Made by a program: the position numbers and the translations under genes. The notes under the pieces were generated by a model. That model did no database searches. It was given only the letters and a program-made list of their open reading frames with translations, and was not told the DNA's origin. A DNA stretch of 64,000 bases. Origin: Streptomyces sp. man185. Lineage in GTDB: Bacteria; Actinomycetota; Actinomycetes; Streptomycetales; Streptomycetaceae. Within the stretch, counting starts at the first letter, position 1. Each line of letters opens with the position of its first letter. Below, one piece after another: positions 9,542-19,379 of this stretch. Where the stretch lies: assembly GCA_002551355.1 (NCBI GenBank), contig NTHE01000015.1:1-64000 (forward strand), in the 5' to 3' direction.

Positions 9542-10153
9542 TCAGCGGACCAGGCCCCAGCGGAATCCGAGGGCCACCGCATGGGCACGGTCCGAGGCCC
9601 CGAGCTTCTTGAACAGGCGCCGGGCGTGGGTCTTGACGGTGTCCTCGGAGAGGAACAGCTCCCGGCCGATCTCCGCGTTGGAGCGGCCGTGGCTCATGCC
9701 TTCGAGCACCTGGATCTCCCGCGCGGTGAGCGTGGGAGCCGCACCCATCTCGGCGGACCGCAGCCGGCGCGGGGCGAGCCGCCACGTCGGGTCGGCCAGC
9801 GCCTGGGTGACGGTGGCCCGCAGTTCGGCGCGCGAGGCGTCCTTGTGCAGATACCCGCGGGCCCCGGCGGCGACCGCGAGCGCGACGCCGTCCAGGTCCT
9901 CGGCGACGGTCAGCATGATGATCCGGGCCCCGGGGTCGGCGGAGAGCAGTCGCCGGACCGTCTCCACACCCCCCAGACCGGGCATGCGTACGTCCATCAG
10001 AATCAGATCCGAACGATCGGCACCCCAGCGGCGGAGGACTTCCTCGCCGTTGGCCGCAGTCGTCACGCGCTCGACGCCGGGCACGGTGGCCACCGCGCGA
10101 CGGAGCGCTTCTCGGGCAAGCGGGGAGTCGTCGCAGACGAGGACGGATGTCAT
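9542..10153 (-). CDS. bldM: Developmental response regulator BldM
   Basis: Orphan NarL/FixJ-type regulator needed in Streptomyces for aerial hyphae; it acts as a homodimer or with WhiI. 203 aa, exactly the known BldM size. The receiver domain has D8, D9, the phosphorylation-site equivalent D54 (LILMDVRMPG) and K near 101 (YLHKDAS). The C-terminal LuxR-type HTH (LTAREIQVLEGMSHGRSNAEIG) binds DNA. ATG 10153 gives MTSVLVCDDSP; the frame extending to 10213 is not conserved-looking. Divergent from whiD, with a sigma-BldN-like promoter upstream. Confidence 0.96.
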   Translation of the reverse strand: MTSVLVCDDSPLAREALRRAVATVPGVERVTTAANGEEVLRRWGADRSDLILMDVRMPGLGGVETVRRLLSADPGARIIMLTVAEDLDGVALAVAAGARGYLHKDASRAELRATVTQALADPTWRLAPRRLRSAEMGAAPTLTAREIQVLEGMSHGRSNAEIGRELFLSEDTVKTHARRLFKKLGASDRAHAVALGFRWGLVR

Positions 10154-10276
10154 GACCGTCCTCCGCAGCTGATGCGCGTCACCTTGAGCCTCCAGGCTGA
10201 TACAAGTCGTCACCTGTGCGGTCGACCCCCTCGGACATGTGCCCGAGCCGGATATCCGTCAACCGCATCCGTTCTC

Positions 10277-10304
10277 TTAACGACGGTCACTCGAAAGAGT
10301 TACG
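10277..10304 (-). promoter_or_regulatory. Probable sigma-BldN promoter of bldM
   Basis: On the minus strand the sequence reads CGTAAC (10304-10299), 16 bp, then CGTTAA (10282-10277). This matches the CGTAAC-N16-CGTTGA pattern I recall for S. coelicolor bldM p1, differing at one base. It would give a leader of about 115 nt. Confidence 0.6.
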
Positions 10305-10515
10305 GGTCGCGCGACCGGGTTCGGCACTCTACGTGAAGGCCTGAATACGGAGGAGAACGGCACGGGTGATTCACCCGTCAACTTGATCTTCACTCCCCGG
10401 CGTGCCCTATTTGGCAGCTTTTCTTCGCTTTCGAGGGTGTCTGTGGCTAAATTCGCAATCAGTCATATTTACATCTACTAGCACCGTAGATGTACGGTCG
10501 AGACTTCGGTCACAC

Positions 10516-10562
10516 CGATCACAGACGGTCCGAACACAGCAGGCCGTCGATCACAGACGGTC
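10516..10562. repeat. 15-bp direct repeats upstream of whiD
   Basis: CGATCACAGACGGTC occurs at 10516-10530 and again at 10548-10562, 32 bp apart (about three helical turns), ending 44 bp before the whiD ATG. Likely a two-site binding region or part of the leader. Confidence 0.6.
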
Positions 10563-10606
10563 GAGGATGCCGCTTCCGACGCAGCACAGCTCCGAGGGGA
10601 CAAGCA

Positions 10607-10948
10607 ATGGCAGATTTCTCCCGCCTTCCCGGACCCAACGCAGACCTGTGGGACTGGCAGCTGCTCGCCGCCTGCCGAGGCGTGGACAGCTCCCTGTTCT
10701 TCCATCCGGAGGGGGAGCGCGGCGCGGCGCGGAGCGCCCGCGAGACCTCCGCCAAGGAGGTGTGCATGCGCTGCCCGGTACGGGCCGAGTGCGCGGCGCA
10801 CGCCCTGGCCGTACGGGAGCCCTACGGAGTGTGGGGCGGCCTGACGGAGGACGAGCGCGAAGAGCTGATGGGCCGGGCCAGAACCCGGCTGATCACCGCC
10901 GCGCCCTCCGGGGGCCCCGCCGCCGGACCGGGTTCCGGCGCCCCCTGA
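10607..10948 (+). CDS. whiD: WhiB-family iron-sulfur regulator WhiD
   Basis: Sporulation regulator of the Wbl family that carries an oxygen- and NO-sensitive [4Fe-4S] cluster. 113 aa. The four cluster cysteines are C23, C53, C56 and C62 (CMRCPVRAEC), followed by the Wbl beta-turn motif GVWGGLTEDER that contacts sigma region 4. The N-terminus MADFSRLPGPNADLWDWQLL matches WhiD as I remember it. ATG 10607 follows GAGGGG. Divergent from bldM. Confidence 0.96.
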   Translation: MADFSRLPGPNADLWDWQLLAACRGVDSSLFFHPEGERGAARSARETSAKEVCMRCPVRAECAAHALAVREPYGVWGGLTEDEREELMGRARTRLITAAPSGGPAAGPGSGAP

Positions 10949-10969
10949 CACCCGTACGCCGCATCTGAA

Positions 10970-10987
10970 CGAAGAAACGTTTCTTCG
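10970..10987. terminator. 18-bp perfect palindrome between convergent genes
   Basis: CGAAGAAACGTTTCTTCG is a perfect palindrome between the end of whiD (10948) and the end of the LysR gene (11087). It could act as a short bidirectional terminator or a protein site; there is no loop and no U-tract. Confidence 0.4.
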
Positions 10988-11086
10988 CTACCTTCAGCCA
11001 TCCGGCCCGCGACCAGCCGCAGCGGAGCCGGACCCCTCACCGCCCGTGCGCCACGAGTCCGGCGGGTGTCACGGCACCGACCGGTC

Positions 11087-11977
11087 TCAGCGGGCGGCCG
11101 TCCGCGCCAGCTGGTCCAGGGTGGCCGCCACCGCCGGGACCCGGGCCAGGTCCGGCAGGGTCAGCGCGACGATCTCCCGCTCGATCGCGGGCTCGACCGG
11201 CACGGCCCTGGCCCCCTTGGGGCGTACCGACTCGACGGCCAGCTCCGGCAGCACCGCCACCCCGAGCCCGGCCCCGACGAGGCCCATCACCGCCGGGTAG
11301 TCGTCGGTGGCGAAGTCGATGCGCGGGGCGAAGCCGGACTCCTCGCAGACCTCGACCAGCTGCCGGCGGCAGCGCGGGCAGCCCGCGATCCACGACTCCT
11401 CCGCCAGCTCGCCGATGGACACGCTCGACGCCTCCGCCAGCCGGTGTCCCTCCGGGAGCAGGCCGATCAGCCGGTCGGTGAGCAGCGGCCGGACCACCAG
11501 GTCGTCCCATTCGCCGCCGGTCGCCCCGTAACGGAACGCCAGCGCGATGTCGCAGTCGCCCTCGCGCAGCAGGTCCACCGAGCGCGGCGGCTCGGCTTCG
11601 ACGAGCGACACCCGGGTCCCGGGGTGCTCGGCGCGCAGGGCGGCCAGTGCCCCCGGCACCAGGGTGGAGCTGCCGCTGGGAAAGGAGACCAGCCGGACCC
11701 GGCCGGCCCGCAGTCCGGCGATGGCGGCGACCTCCTCCTCGGCGGCGGTCAGCCCCGCGAGGATGCCGGAGGCGTGCCGTACCAGCGCCTCGCCGGCCTG
11801 GGTGAGGCGCATCTCGCGTCCGGTGCGAATCAGCAGTGTGGTGCCCGCGGAGGACTCCAGGGCCTTCATCTGCTGGCTGACGGCGGGCTGGGTGCAGCCG
11901 AGTTCGCGGGCGGCGGCGGAGAACGAGCCGGTGGTGGACACGGCACGCAGGACACGGAGGTGGCGAGCTTCGATCAC
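11087..11977 (-). CDS. LysR-family transcriptional regulator
   Basis: 296 aa. The N-terminal winged HTH (residues 1-60, ARHLRVLRAVSTTGSFSAAA, TQPAVSQQMKALE) is followed by a linker helix and a periplasmic-binding-like effector domain (RVRLVSFPSGSSTLVPGALA). The effector is unknown. GTG start at 11977 (VIEARHLR). It is divergent from the MOSC gene, with a short palindrome between them, so it may control that gene and itself. Confidence 0.93.
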   Translation of the reverse strand: MIEARHLRVLRAVSTTGSFSAAARELGCTQPAVSQQMKALESSAGTTLLIRTGREMRLTQAGEALVRHASGILAGLTAAEEEVAAIAGLRAGRVRLVSFPSGSSTLVPGALAALRAEHPGTRVSLVEAEPPRSVDLLREGDCDIALAFRYGATGGEWDDLVVRPLLTDRLIGLLPEGHRLAEASSVSIGELAEESWIAGCPRCRRQLVEVCEESGFAPRIDFATDDYPAVMGLVGAGLGVAVLPELAVESVRPKGARAVPVEPAIEREIVALTLPDLARVPAVAATLDQLARTAAR

Positions 11978-11988
11978 CCCGCCAGCAT

Positions 11989-12051
11989 AAGAAATTCTTG
12001 GAGGAGGGGCGAACTAATGATGCGCTTCTTTGGGGCCGGGCCCGTTAGCGT
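11989..12051. promoter_or_regulatory. LysR/MOSC divergent control region
   Basis: AAGAA-A-TTCTT at 11989-11999 is a palindrome of the LysR-box type (T-N11-A). On the plus strand a -10-like TAGCGT at 12046-12051 ends six bases before the MOSC ATG, which suggests a leaderless transcript; no ribosome site is visible there. Confidence 0.4.
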
Positions 12052-12057
12052 GACCGT

Positions 12058-12726
12058 ATGAAGCTGCTGACCGTGAACATCGGCCGACCCCGCCCCTCCG
12101 CGCAGACCAGCAACCCGGGCGGCATCTCCGGGATCGACAAGCGCCCGGTGGAGGGCCCCGTGGAGGTTCTCGAACCCGGGCCCAAGGGCGTCGGCGGCAG
12201 CGGGCTTGCCGGGGACGCGGTGTGCGACCTGCGTCATCACGGCGGCAGCGACCAGGCGGTGTACGCCTTCGCCCGGGAGGAGCTGGACGCCTGGGAGCGG
12301 GAGCTGGGCGGCCGGAAGCTGGCCAACGGGGTGTTCGGCGAGAACTTCACGACCCTGGGCATCGACGTCAGCGGCGCGCGGATCGGCGAACGCTGGCGGG
12401 TGGGGACGGACCTGCTGCTGGAGGTGACATCGGGGCGCATCCCGTGCCGGACCTTCGCCCACCACATCGGGGAGAAGGGGTGGGTACGGCGGTTCACCCA
12501 GCAGGGCGCCACCGGCGCGTATCTGCGGGTCATCGAACCGGGCACCGTCCGCGCCGGGGACCCCGTCGAGATCGTGCACCGGCCCGACCACGACGTCACC
12601 GCCGCCCTGCAGTTCCGGGCCGTCACGACCGAACGCACCCTGCTGCCCGCGCTGCTGGCCGCCGGGGAGGCCCTGCACCCCGAGGCGCTGCGGCAGGCCC
12701 GGGAGTACGCCGCGCGGCAGGGCTGA
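12058..12726 (+). CDS. MOSC domain protein (YiiM-like)
   Basis: 222 aa. The MOSC fold of the molybdenum-cofactor sulfurase C-terminus carries sulfur on a conserved Cys. Seen here: the N-terminal beta motif, RHHGGSDQAVYAF, NGVFGENFTTLG, and the conserved Cys in SGRIPCRTF. Closest in style to E. coli YiiM, which detoxifies N-hydroxylated compounds with molybdenum cofactor; the substrate here is inferred only. ATG 12058 appears to be close to the transcription start. Divergent from the LysR gene. Confidence 0.88.
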   Translation: MKLLTVNIGRPRPSAQTSNPGGISGIDKRPVEGPVEVLEPGPKGVGGSGLAGDAVCDLRHHGGSDQAVYAFAREELDAWERELGGRKLANGVFGENFTTLGIDVSGARIGERWRVGTDLLLEVTSGRIPCRTFAHHIGEKGWVRRFTQQGATGAYLRVIEPGTVRAGDPVEIVHRPDHDVTAALQFRAVTTERTLLPALLAAGEALHPEALRQAREYAARQG

Positions 12727-12927
12727 GGCCGGGTGGCCGGTCCGGTACGGAGGACCGGCCCTCCCGTGCGGCGAAGCGGCGGTCCCGTCCGGTGACGTGG
12801 CGTCATCCACCTCGGGGTCCGGGGACGTTGCGGCGGGAACTGGAGCGGTGTGCGGCGCGTCCACCACTAGTGACCTGTGCCCGAGGAGGATTCTTCTGGC
12901 CGAGTGGCGCGTCTCAGGGGGAAGACC

Positions 12928-14508
12928 ATGCCCGACCCGCAGCAGCCCTGGTATGCCCCGGGCCCGCCGCAGCAGCCCGTTCCCGGCAACCCGTACGCCT
13001 CGCAGGACGGCGGGCCCCAGGGGTTCGGGCCGCCGAACGTGCCCACACCGCCACCGCGTCGCCGGTTCGGCCGGGGGCCGGTGGTCGCCGCGGTGGTCGC
13101 GCTGGTGCTGGTGGCCGTGGCGGGAGGGGTGTACGCGCTCTCCGACCAGTGGCGGGACGACCCCGCGAAGCCCGTGGCGAAGGAGTCGCCCGGCCCCTCC
13201 GCGCCGACGTCCCCGTCCGGAACCCCCGCGGCGGGCGGCCCGGAGCTGAGCCACATTCCGACGACGAAGAAGGTCGCCACCGCCCGGAAACCGGACGAGT
13301 CGGCGGCCTGGATCGTCGACGACAGGGCCGACCTGCCGAAGCAGATCAACAAGGTCCACGACCTGTGGATCGTCGGCGACACCGCGGTCCAGGCCCTGCA
13401 CCGGAAGGTCACGGCCTACCGGCTCTCGGACGGCGCCGAGGTCTGGAACGTCGACCTGCCCTCCTCCGTCTGCGAGACACCGGCCAACCCGACGCCCGAC
13501 GGCAAGGTCGTGGTCTTCCACCACGAGAGGCCGGACAACGAGCGGGGCAACCAGTGCAACCGGATGCAGATGATCGATCTGAAGACCGGGAAGCTGGGCT
13601 GGCACAAGGAGCTCGACGAGCCCGGTGACCGGGACAACACGTTCCTCGTCTACAGCGCCATCAGCGGCGACGTCCTGTCCGTCGCCCGGAACATGCAGGC
13701 CATCACCTACCGGATGGACGACGGGAGCAAGCTCTACGAGATCCCCCGGGAGAACGAGAAGTGCATCCCCGACGCCGTGGCGGGCGGCGTCGCCCGGCTG
13801 CTGGTCAGCTCCGACTGCATGATCGCCATCGACCGGAGCAAGAACTACGGCCAGCTCCGCGAGCTCGACCCGCGTACCGGCAAGGTCCTGTGGCGTTACC
13901 GGACGAAGACCGGCTGGAGCTTCGGCAGTCTGATCTCCATGGACCCGGTCGTCTTCACCACCTACAACAACGAGGACTCCGCGAGCGACTGGCGGATCAC
14001 GGTCCTGGACTCCGGGGGCAAGCACCGCGTCACCTTCGACGCCCGGGCCAAGGGCTTCGAGCACTGTGGCGGGAACGGGGCCGACGGGGACATCCAGCCC
14101 TGTCGGGGCGCCGGGGTCGGCAAGGGCCTCATCATGCTGGGCGGCACCGAACAGGTCGGCGCGTACGACGTGAAGACCGGCAAGTTCCTCTGGGGCATCA
14201 AGTCCGATGTGCTGCGCAGGCTGTACCCGCTGCGCGCGGAGGACGGCAAGTCGATGCTCATCTACGAGGCGGCCGGGCCCAGCAGCCCCGGCCGGACCTT
14301 CCTCATGGGCCCGCGCGGCGCCGGCACGGAGACGAACGTCGTGAAGCACCCGGAGGCGACCGCGCCGTGGGAGTACGAGATGTCCATGGGGCACACGGCC
14401 TACGTCGACGGGCGGTTCGTCCTCACGTCGACGATCGTGAGCGGCGACGAGAACCACAAACCCGTGCGCGAGGCTCGCATGCTGTCCTTCGCCCCCGCCG
14501 CGCCCTGA
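12928..14508 (+). CDS. Membrane-anchored PQQ-repeat beta-propeller protein
   Basis: 526 aa. A Pro/Gln-rich cytosolic head (residues 1-45) precedes one transmembrane helix at about 51-70 (GPVVAAVVALVLVAVAGGVYAL). A Pro/Ser linker follows, then an extracellular eight-bladed-type propeller with PQQ/Trp-docking repeats (DLWIVGDTAVQAL, ALHRKVTAYRLSDGAEVWNV, DPRTGKVLWRY, YDVKTGKFLWG). No enzyme motif; such proteins often serve as surface scaffolds or sensors. ATG 12928 follows AGGGGGA; the upstream in-frame ATG at 12877 lacks one. Same propeller type as the kinases at 29.6-34 kb. Confidence 0.87.
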   Translation: MPDPQQPWYAPGPPQQPVPGNPYASQDGGPQGFGPPNVPTPPPRRRFGRGPVVAAVVALVLVAVAGGVYALSDQWRDDPAKPVAKESPGPSAPTSPSGTPAAGGPELSHIPTTKKVATARKPDESAAWIVDDRADLPKQINKVHDLWIVGDTAVQALHRKVTAYRLSDGAEVWNVDLPSSVCETPANPTPDGKVVVFHHERPDNERGNQCNRMQMIDLKTGKLGWHKELDEPGDRDNTFLVYSAISGDVLSVARNMQAITYRMDDGSKLYEIPRENEKCIPDAVAGGVARLLVSSDCMIAIDRSKNYGQLRELDPRTGKVLWRYRTKTGWSFGSLISMDPVVFTTYNNEDSASDWRITVLDSGGKHRVTFDARAKGFEHCGGNGADGDIQPCRGAGVGKGLIMLGGTEQVGAYDVKTGKFLWGIKSDVLRRLYPLRAEDGKSMLIYEAAGPSSPGRTFLMGPRGAGTETNVVKHPEATAPWEYEMSMGHTAYVDGRFVLTSTIVSGDENHKPVREARMLSFAPAAP

Positions 14509-14621
14509 TCGTCCCGCTCCACCCTGACAGGGAGTAAGGGGTGGCCCTCGGCCCGGCCGTAGGGGCCCGGTCGGGGGCCGCTCAGGGGTCTGCCCCATGC
14601 CCGGTGGGCGGTCGGCCCGGA

Positions 14622-16163
14622 ATGCTCGTGAGCATGGAGAAGACCAGGGGACGACGGCGGCTGAAGCGGGTGCTCATCACGCTGGCCGTGGTGGTGGGGG
14701 TGTTCGCGGCCGCGGTGGGCGGCTCGTTCGCGTGGTTGTGGACGAGCTCGGACATCAGCACGGTGGGCAAGGTCCGCTTCGACAACACGCTGGCGGTGCC
14801 GCCGCTCGCGCCCTCGACGGTGGACGAGGACGGCACGCGCGTCTTCGACCTGCGGATGCGGGCGGGGAGCACGGAGTTCCGGAAGGGGGTGGCGACCCCG
14901 ACCTGGGGGTTCAACGGCGGCCATCTGGGCCCGACGCTGCGGGCGGAGCGCGGCGAGCGGGTGAAGGTCCGCGTGCGCAACACGCTCGACGAGGCGTCCA
15001 GCGTGCACTGGCACGGGATGCACCTGCCCGCCGCGATGGACGGCGGACCGCACCAGATGGTCGAGGCCGGCGGCTCCTGGACCCCGCACTGGAAGGTCGA
15101 CCAGCCGGCCTCGACGCTCTGGTACCACCCGCATCCGCACGGCGCGACGGAGCGGCACGTACAGCGGGGGCTGGCCGGGATGTTCCTGCTCGACGACGAG
15201 AACTCCGGGCGGCTGAAGCTGCCGAAGACGTACGGGGTGGACGACCTGCCGGTGATGGTGCAGGACGTGACCTTCGACGGCGCGAAGTTCGACCACGGAC
15301 ACCGGTTCCTGGCCAACACCGGCTTCCTGGGCGAGCGGACGATGGTGAACGGCACGCTCGACCCGTACGCCGAGGTCGGCGACGAGCGCGTACGGCTGCG
15401 CCTGCTGAACGCGTCGACCGCCCGCATCTACACCTTCGGCTTCGACGACGACCGCTCCTTCGACCTGGTGGGGACGGACGGCGGGCTGCTGGGCGCGCCC
15501 GCGTCGATGAACCGGGTGCAGCTGTCGCCGGGTGAGCGGGCGGAGGTCGTCGTGACGATGCGGCCGGGTGAGCGGACGGTGCTGCGCAGCTACCCGTGGC
15601 GGGACGGGAACGGCTGGGAGCGTCGGTTCGACGGGGGCGACGACTCCTTCGACGTACTCCAGTTACGGGCGGCCGAGCCGCTGCGCCCCTCCCCCGAGGT
15701 GCCGGACCGGCTGGCCGTGGACCGGGGGCTGGAGCTGCCGGAGGCCGACGACACGGTGCGCAGCCGCCACTTCGAGCTGCGCAGGTCCGGCATCAACGGG
15801 CAGCCGATGGCGATGGACCGGATCGACGGGACGGTCACCCGGGCGGCGACGGAGGTCTGGACGCTGCGCAACGGCGGCGACATGACCCACAACTTCCATG
15901 TGCACGATGTGCAGTTCCGGGTGCTGGACGTGAACGGGAAGCGGCCGGAGCCGGCGCTGCGGGGCCGCAAGGACACGGTGGCCGTGCCGACGGGCTCGAC
16001 CGTGCGGATCGCCCTGCGGTTCGACGGGCCGTCCGATCCGGACATCCCGTACATGTACCACTGCCATCTGCTGTCCCACGAGGACGACGGGATGATGGGC
16101 CAGTTCGTGGTGGTGGACAAGGGACAGCGGGCGGGTGAGGTCCCGGACCATGCGGGGCACTAA
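14622..16163 (+). CDS. Multicopper oxidase, exported
   Basis: Three-domain cupredoxin oxidase (CueO/SpoA/bilirubin-oxidase type), about 513 aa. An N-terminal Arg-rich stretch and hydrophobic helix (VLITLAVVVGVFAAAVGGSF) act as signal or anchor. All four copper motifs are present: HWHGMHL, WYHPHPHG, HNFHVHDV and HCHLLSHEDDGMM, giving the T1 His-Cys-His-Met and the T2/T3 cluster. The His/Met-rich end suits oxidation of Cu(I) or phenols outside the cell. Starts possible at ATG 14622 or ATG 14634; neither has a strong ribosome site. Ten bases separate it from the SDR gene, so the two are probably co-transcribed. Confidence 0.92.
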   Translation: MLVSMEKTRGRRRLKRVLITLAVVVGVFAAAVGGSFAWLWTSSDISTVGKVRFDNTLAVPPLAPSTVDEDGTRVFDLRMRAGSTEFRKGVATPTWGFNGGHLGPTLRAERGERVKVRVRNTLDEASSVHWHGMHLPAAMDGGPHQMVEAGGSWTPHWKVDQPASTLWYHPHPHGATERHVQRGLAGMFLLDDENSGRLKLPKTYGVDDLPVMVQDVTFDGAKFDHGHRFLANTGFLGERTMVNGTLDPYAEVGDERVRLRLLNASTARIYTFGFDDDRSFDLVGTDGGLLGAPASMNRVQLSPGERAEVVVTMRPGERTVLRSYPWRDGNGWERRFDGGDDSFDVLQLRAAEPLRPSPEVPDRLAVDRGLELPEADDTVRSRHFELRRSGINGQPMAMDRIDGTVTRAATEVWTLRNGGDMTHNFHVHDVQFRVLDVNGKRPEPALRGRKDTVAVPTGSTVRIALRFDGPSDPDIPYMYHCHLLSHEDDGMMGQFVVVDKGQRAGEVPDHAGH

Positions 16164-16173
16164 CGTGCCGCGT

Positions 16174-16947
16174 ATGACGACTGCACTGATCACGGGCGCG
16201 ACGGCGGGTATCGGGGCCGCGTTCGCGCGGCGGCTCGCGGCCCAGGGGCACAATCTGGTGCTGGTGGCGCGAGACACCGCACGGCTGCGCGAGCAGGCCA
16301 CCGAACTGCACGACCGGCACGGCATCGAGGCCGAGGTACTGAGCGCCGACCTGTCCACGGACGGCGGGATCGAGGCGGTCGAGAAGCGGCTCGCGGACCG
16401 CCGGCACCCGGTCGATCTGCTGGTGAACAACGCCGGGTTCGGCAACAAGGGGCGCTTCCTGGAAGTGTCCATGGCCGACGAGCTGACGATGCTGAAGGTG
16501 CACTGCGAGGCGGTGCTGCGGCTGACCTCGGCGGCCGTCGCCGGGATGAAGGAGCGGGGCCGGGGCGGGGTCGTCAACGTGGCGTCGGTCGCGGCGTTCG
16601 TGCCGCGCGGCACCTACGGGGCGTCCAAGGCGTGGGTGGTGCAGTTCACCCAGGGCGCGGCGCGGGATCTGGCCGGGTCGGGGGTGCGGCTGATGGCGCT
16701 GTGCCCCGGGTTCGTGCGGACGGAGTTCCACGAGCGGGCCGGGATGGGCACGGACAACATCCCGAGCTGGATGTGGCTGGACGCGGACAAGCTGGTGGCC
16801 TCGGCGCTGACGGATCTGGCCCGGGGGAAGACGGTGTCGATCCCGGACCCGCGCTACAAGGCGCTGATGGGGCTGGTCAAGGTCGCCCCGCGCGGTCTGC
16901 TCGGCGGGGTCACCTCGCGGACGGGGCGGAAGTACGGTCCGCAGTAG
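16174..16947 (+). CDS. Short-chain dehydrogenase/reductase
   Basis: 257 aa classical SDR with NAD(P) motif TGATAGIG near residue 8, NNAG (LLVNNAGFG), catalytic Ser in NVASVAAF, and YGASK with Tyr/Lys, ending in the DltE-like tail that carries PxxVRTEF (LCPGFVRTEFHE). It probably reduces a keto or aldehyde group; substrate unknown. ATG 16174 lies 10 bp after the oxidase stop, which suggests coupling. It converges on groEL across a strong terminator. Confidence 0.92.
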   Translation: MTTALITGATAGIGAAFARRLAAQGHNLVLVARDTARLREQATELHDRHGIEAEVLSADLSTDGGIEAVEKRLADRRHPVDLLVNNAGFGNKGRFLEVSMADELTMLKVHCEAVLRLTSAAVAGMKERGRGGVVNVASVAAFVPRGTYGASKAWVVQFTQGAARDLAGSGVRLMALCPGFVRTEFHERAGMGTDNIPSWMWLDADKLVASALTDLARGKTVSIPDPRYKALMGLVKVAPRGLLGGVTSRTGRKYGPQ

Positions 16948-17005
16948 CGGTACGGGAGTCGCTCCGCGCCCGCTTGTGGTGGGTTCGCCGGGCCGGAAAC
17001 GCACC

Positions 17006-17042
17006 GAGGCCCGGCGCCCCCGCGACGGGGGTGCCGGGCCTC
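17006..17042. terminator. Bidirectional terminator
   Basis: Inverted repeat 17006-17022 / 17026-17042 (GAGGCCCGGC... / ...GCCGGGCCTC) with a CGA loop and one G.T pair, between the convergent SDR and groEL genes. Confidence 0.85.
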
Positions 17043-17068
17043 AGCCGTACCGAAGGGTACGGGCGGTG

Positions 17069-18769
<1,701 letters not shown>

Positions 18770-18792
18770 GAACACAAGCAAACGTGGGTGAA

Positions 18793-19101
18793 TTACTTCT
18801 CGACGATCGCGAGAACGTCGCGGGCCGAGAGGACGAGGTACTCCTCGCCGTTGTACTTCACCTCGGTGCCGCCGTACTTGCTGTACAGGACGACGTCGCC
18901 GGTCTTGACGTCGAGCGGAAGCCGCTCGCCGTTCTCGAAGCGGCCCGGGCCCACGGCGAGGACGACGCCCTCCTGGGGCTTCTCCTTCGCGGTGTCCGGA
19001 ATGACCAGGCCGGAAGCCGTGGTCTGCTCGGCGTCGAGCGGCTGGACCACAATGCGGTCCTCGAGCGGCTTGATCGCAACCTTGGAGCTGGTGGTCGACA
19101 C
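18793..19101 (-). CDS. groES: Co-chaperonin GroES (Hsp10)
   Basis: 102-aa lid of the GroEL chamber. Full family pattern: [10 protein letters not shown], the mobile loop ([20 protein letters not shown]), [20 protein letters not shown] and the C-terminal VLAIVEK. GTG start at 19101 ([12 protein letters not shown]). First gene of the heat-shock operon controlled by the CIRCE elements upstream. Confidence 0.98.
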   Translation of the reverse strand: MSTTSSKVAIKPLEDRIVVQPLDAEQTTASGLVIPDTAKEKPQEGVVLAVGPGRFENGERLPLDVKTGDVVLYSKYGGTEVKYNGEEYLVLSARDVLAIVEK

Positions 19102-19210
19102 GATCCGGTCTCCCCCTTCGGAGATCTCACGGGGTTTAACAGTCTGTGGGTGGCGACCAGACCGATCCGTCGTCGCGGGTGCCGGACCTGCCCTGTCGCA
19201 CAGTGTGGTG

Positions 19211-19237
19211 CTGGCACTCTCCAGGGGGGAGTGCCAG
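19211..19237. promoter_or_regulatory. CIRCE operator 1 (HrcA site)
   Basis: CTGGCACTC-N9-GAGTGCCAG, a perfect inverted repeat fitting the HrcA operator TTAGCACTC-N9-GAGTGCTAA at 7 of 9 positions per arm. It lies downstream of the groES -10, in the leader. Confidence 0.9.
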
Positions 19238-19242
19238 ACCCG

Positions 19243-19272
19243 AGACTATGACCGCGATTAGCACTCGGTCAA
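19243..19272 (-). promoter_or_regulatory. groES promoter (vegetative type)
   Basis: On the minus strand TTGACC (19272-19267), 18 bp, TAGTCT (19248-19243). The -35 lies inside the spacer of the second CIRCE, so HrcA binding would block polymerase. Confidence 0.75.
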
Positions 19273-19284
19273 GCGGAGTGCCAA
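19258..19284. promoter_or_regulatory. CIRCE operator 2 (HrcA site)
   Basis: TTAGCACTC-N9-GAGTGCCAA; the left arm is a perfect consensus and the right arm has one change. It covers the groES -35 element. Confidence 0.92.
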
Positions 19285-19379
19285 TTCACCACCCTCGCGC
19301 CGTCTCGGCCCGGGCTCCATCCGGTCACCGTCCGGACAACGCGGGGGTGGAGCGTCGCGTTCCGTACGACGGTACGGAG

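Larger units (their letters stand above)
10154..10606. other. bldM-whiD intergenic region
   Basis: The 453-bp divergent gap contains no credible gene. It holds a BldN-like promoter toward bldM, an AT-rich stretch around 10420-10500 including GTCATATTTAC at 10462-10472, two 15-bp direct repeats near whiD, and the palindrome CGGATATCCG at 10249-10258. Long regulatory gaps fit these developmental genes. Confidence 0.7.

Noticed and set aside
10154..10213. Longer BldM start at 10213
   Set aside because: BldM is 203 aa from ATG 10153; the extension is not coding-like and enters the promoter leader.
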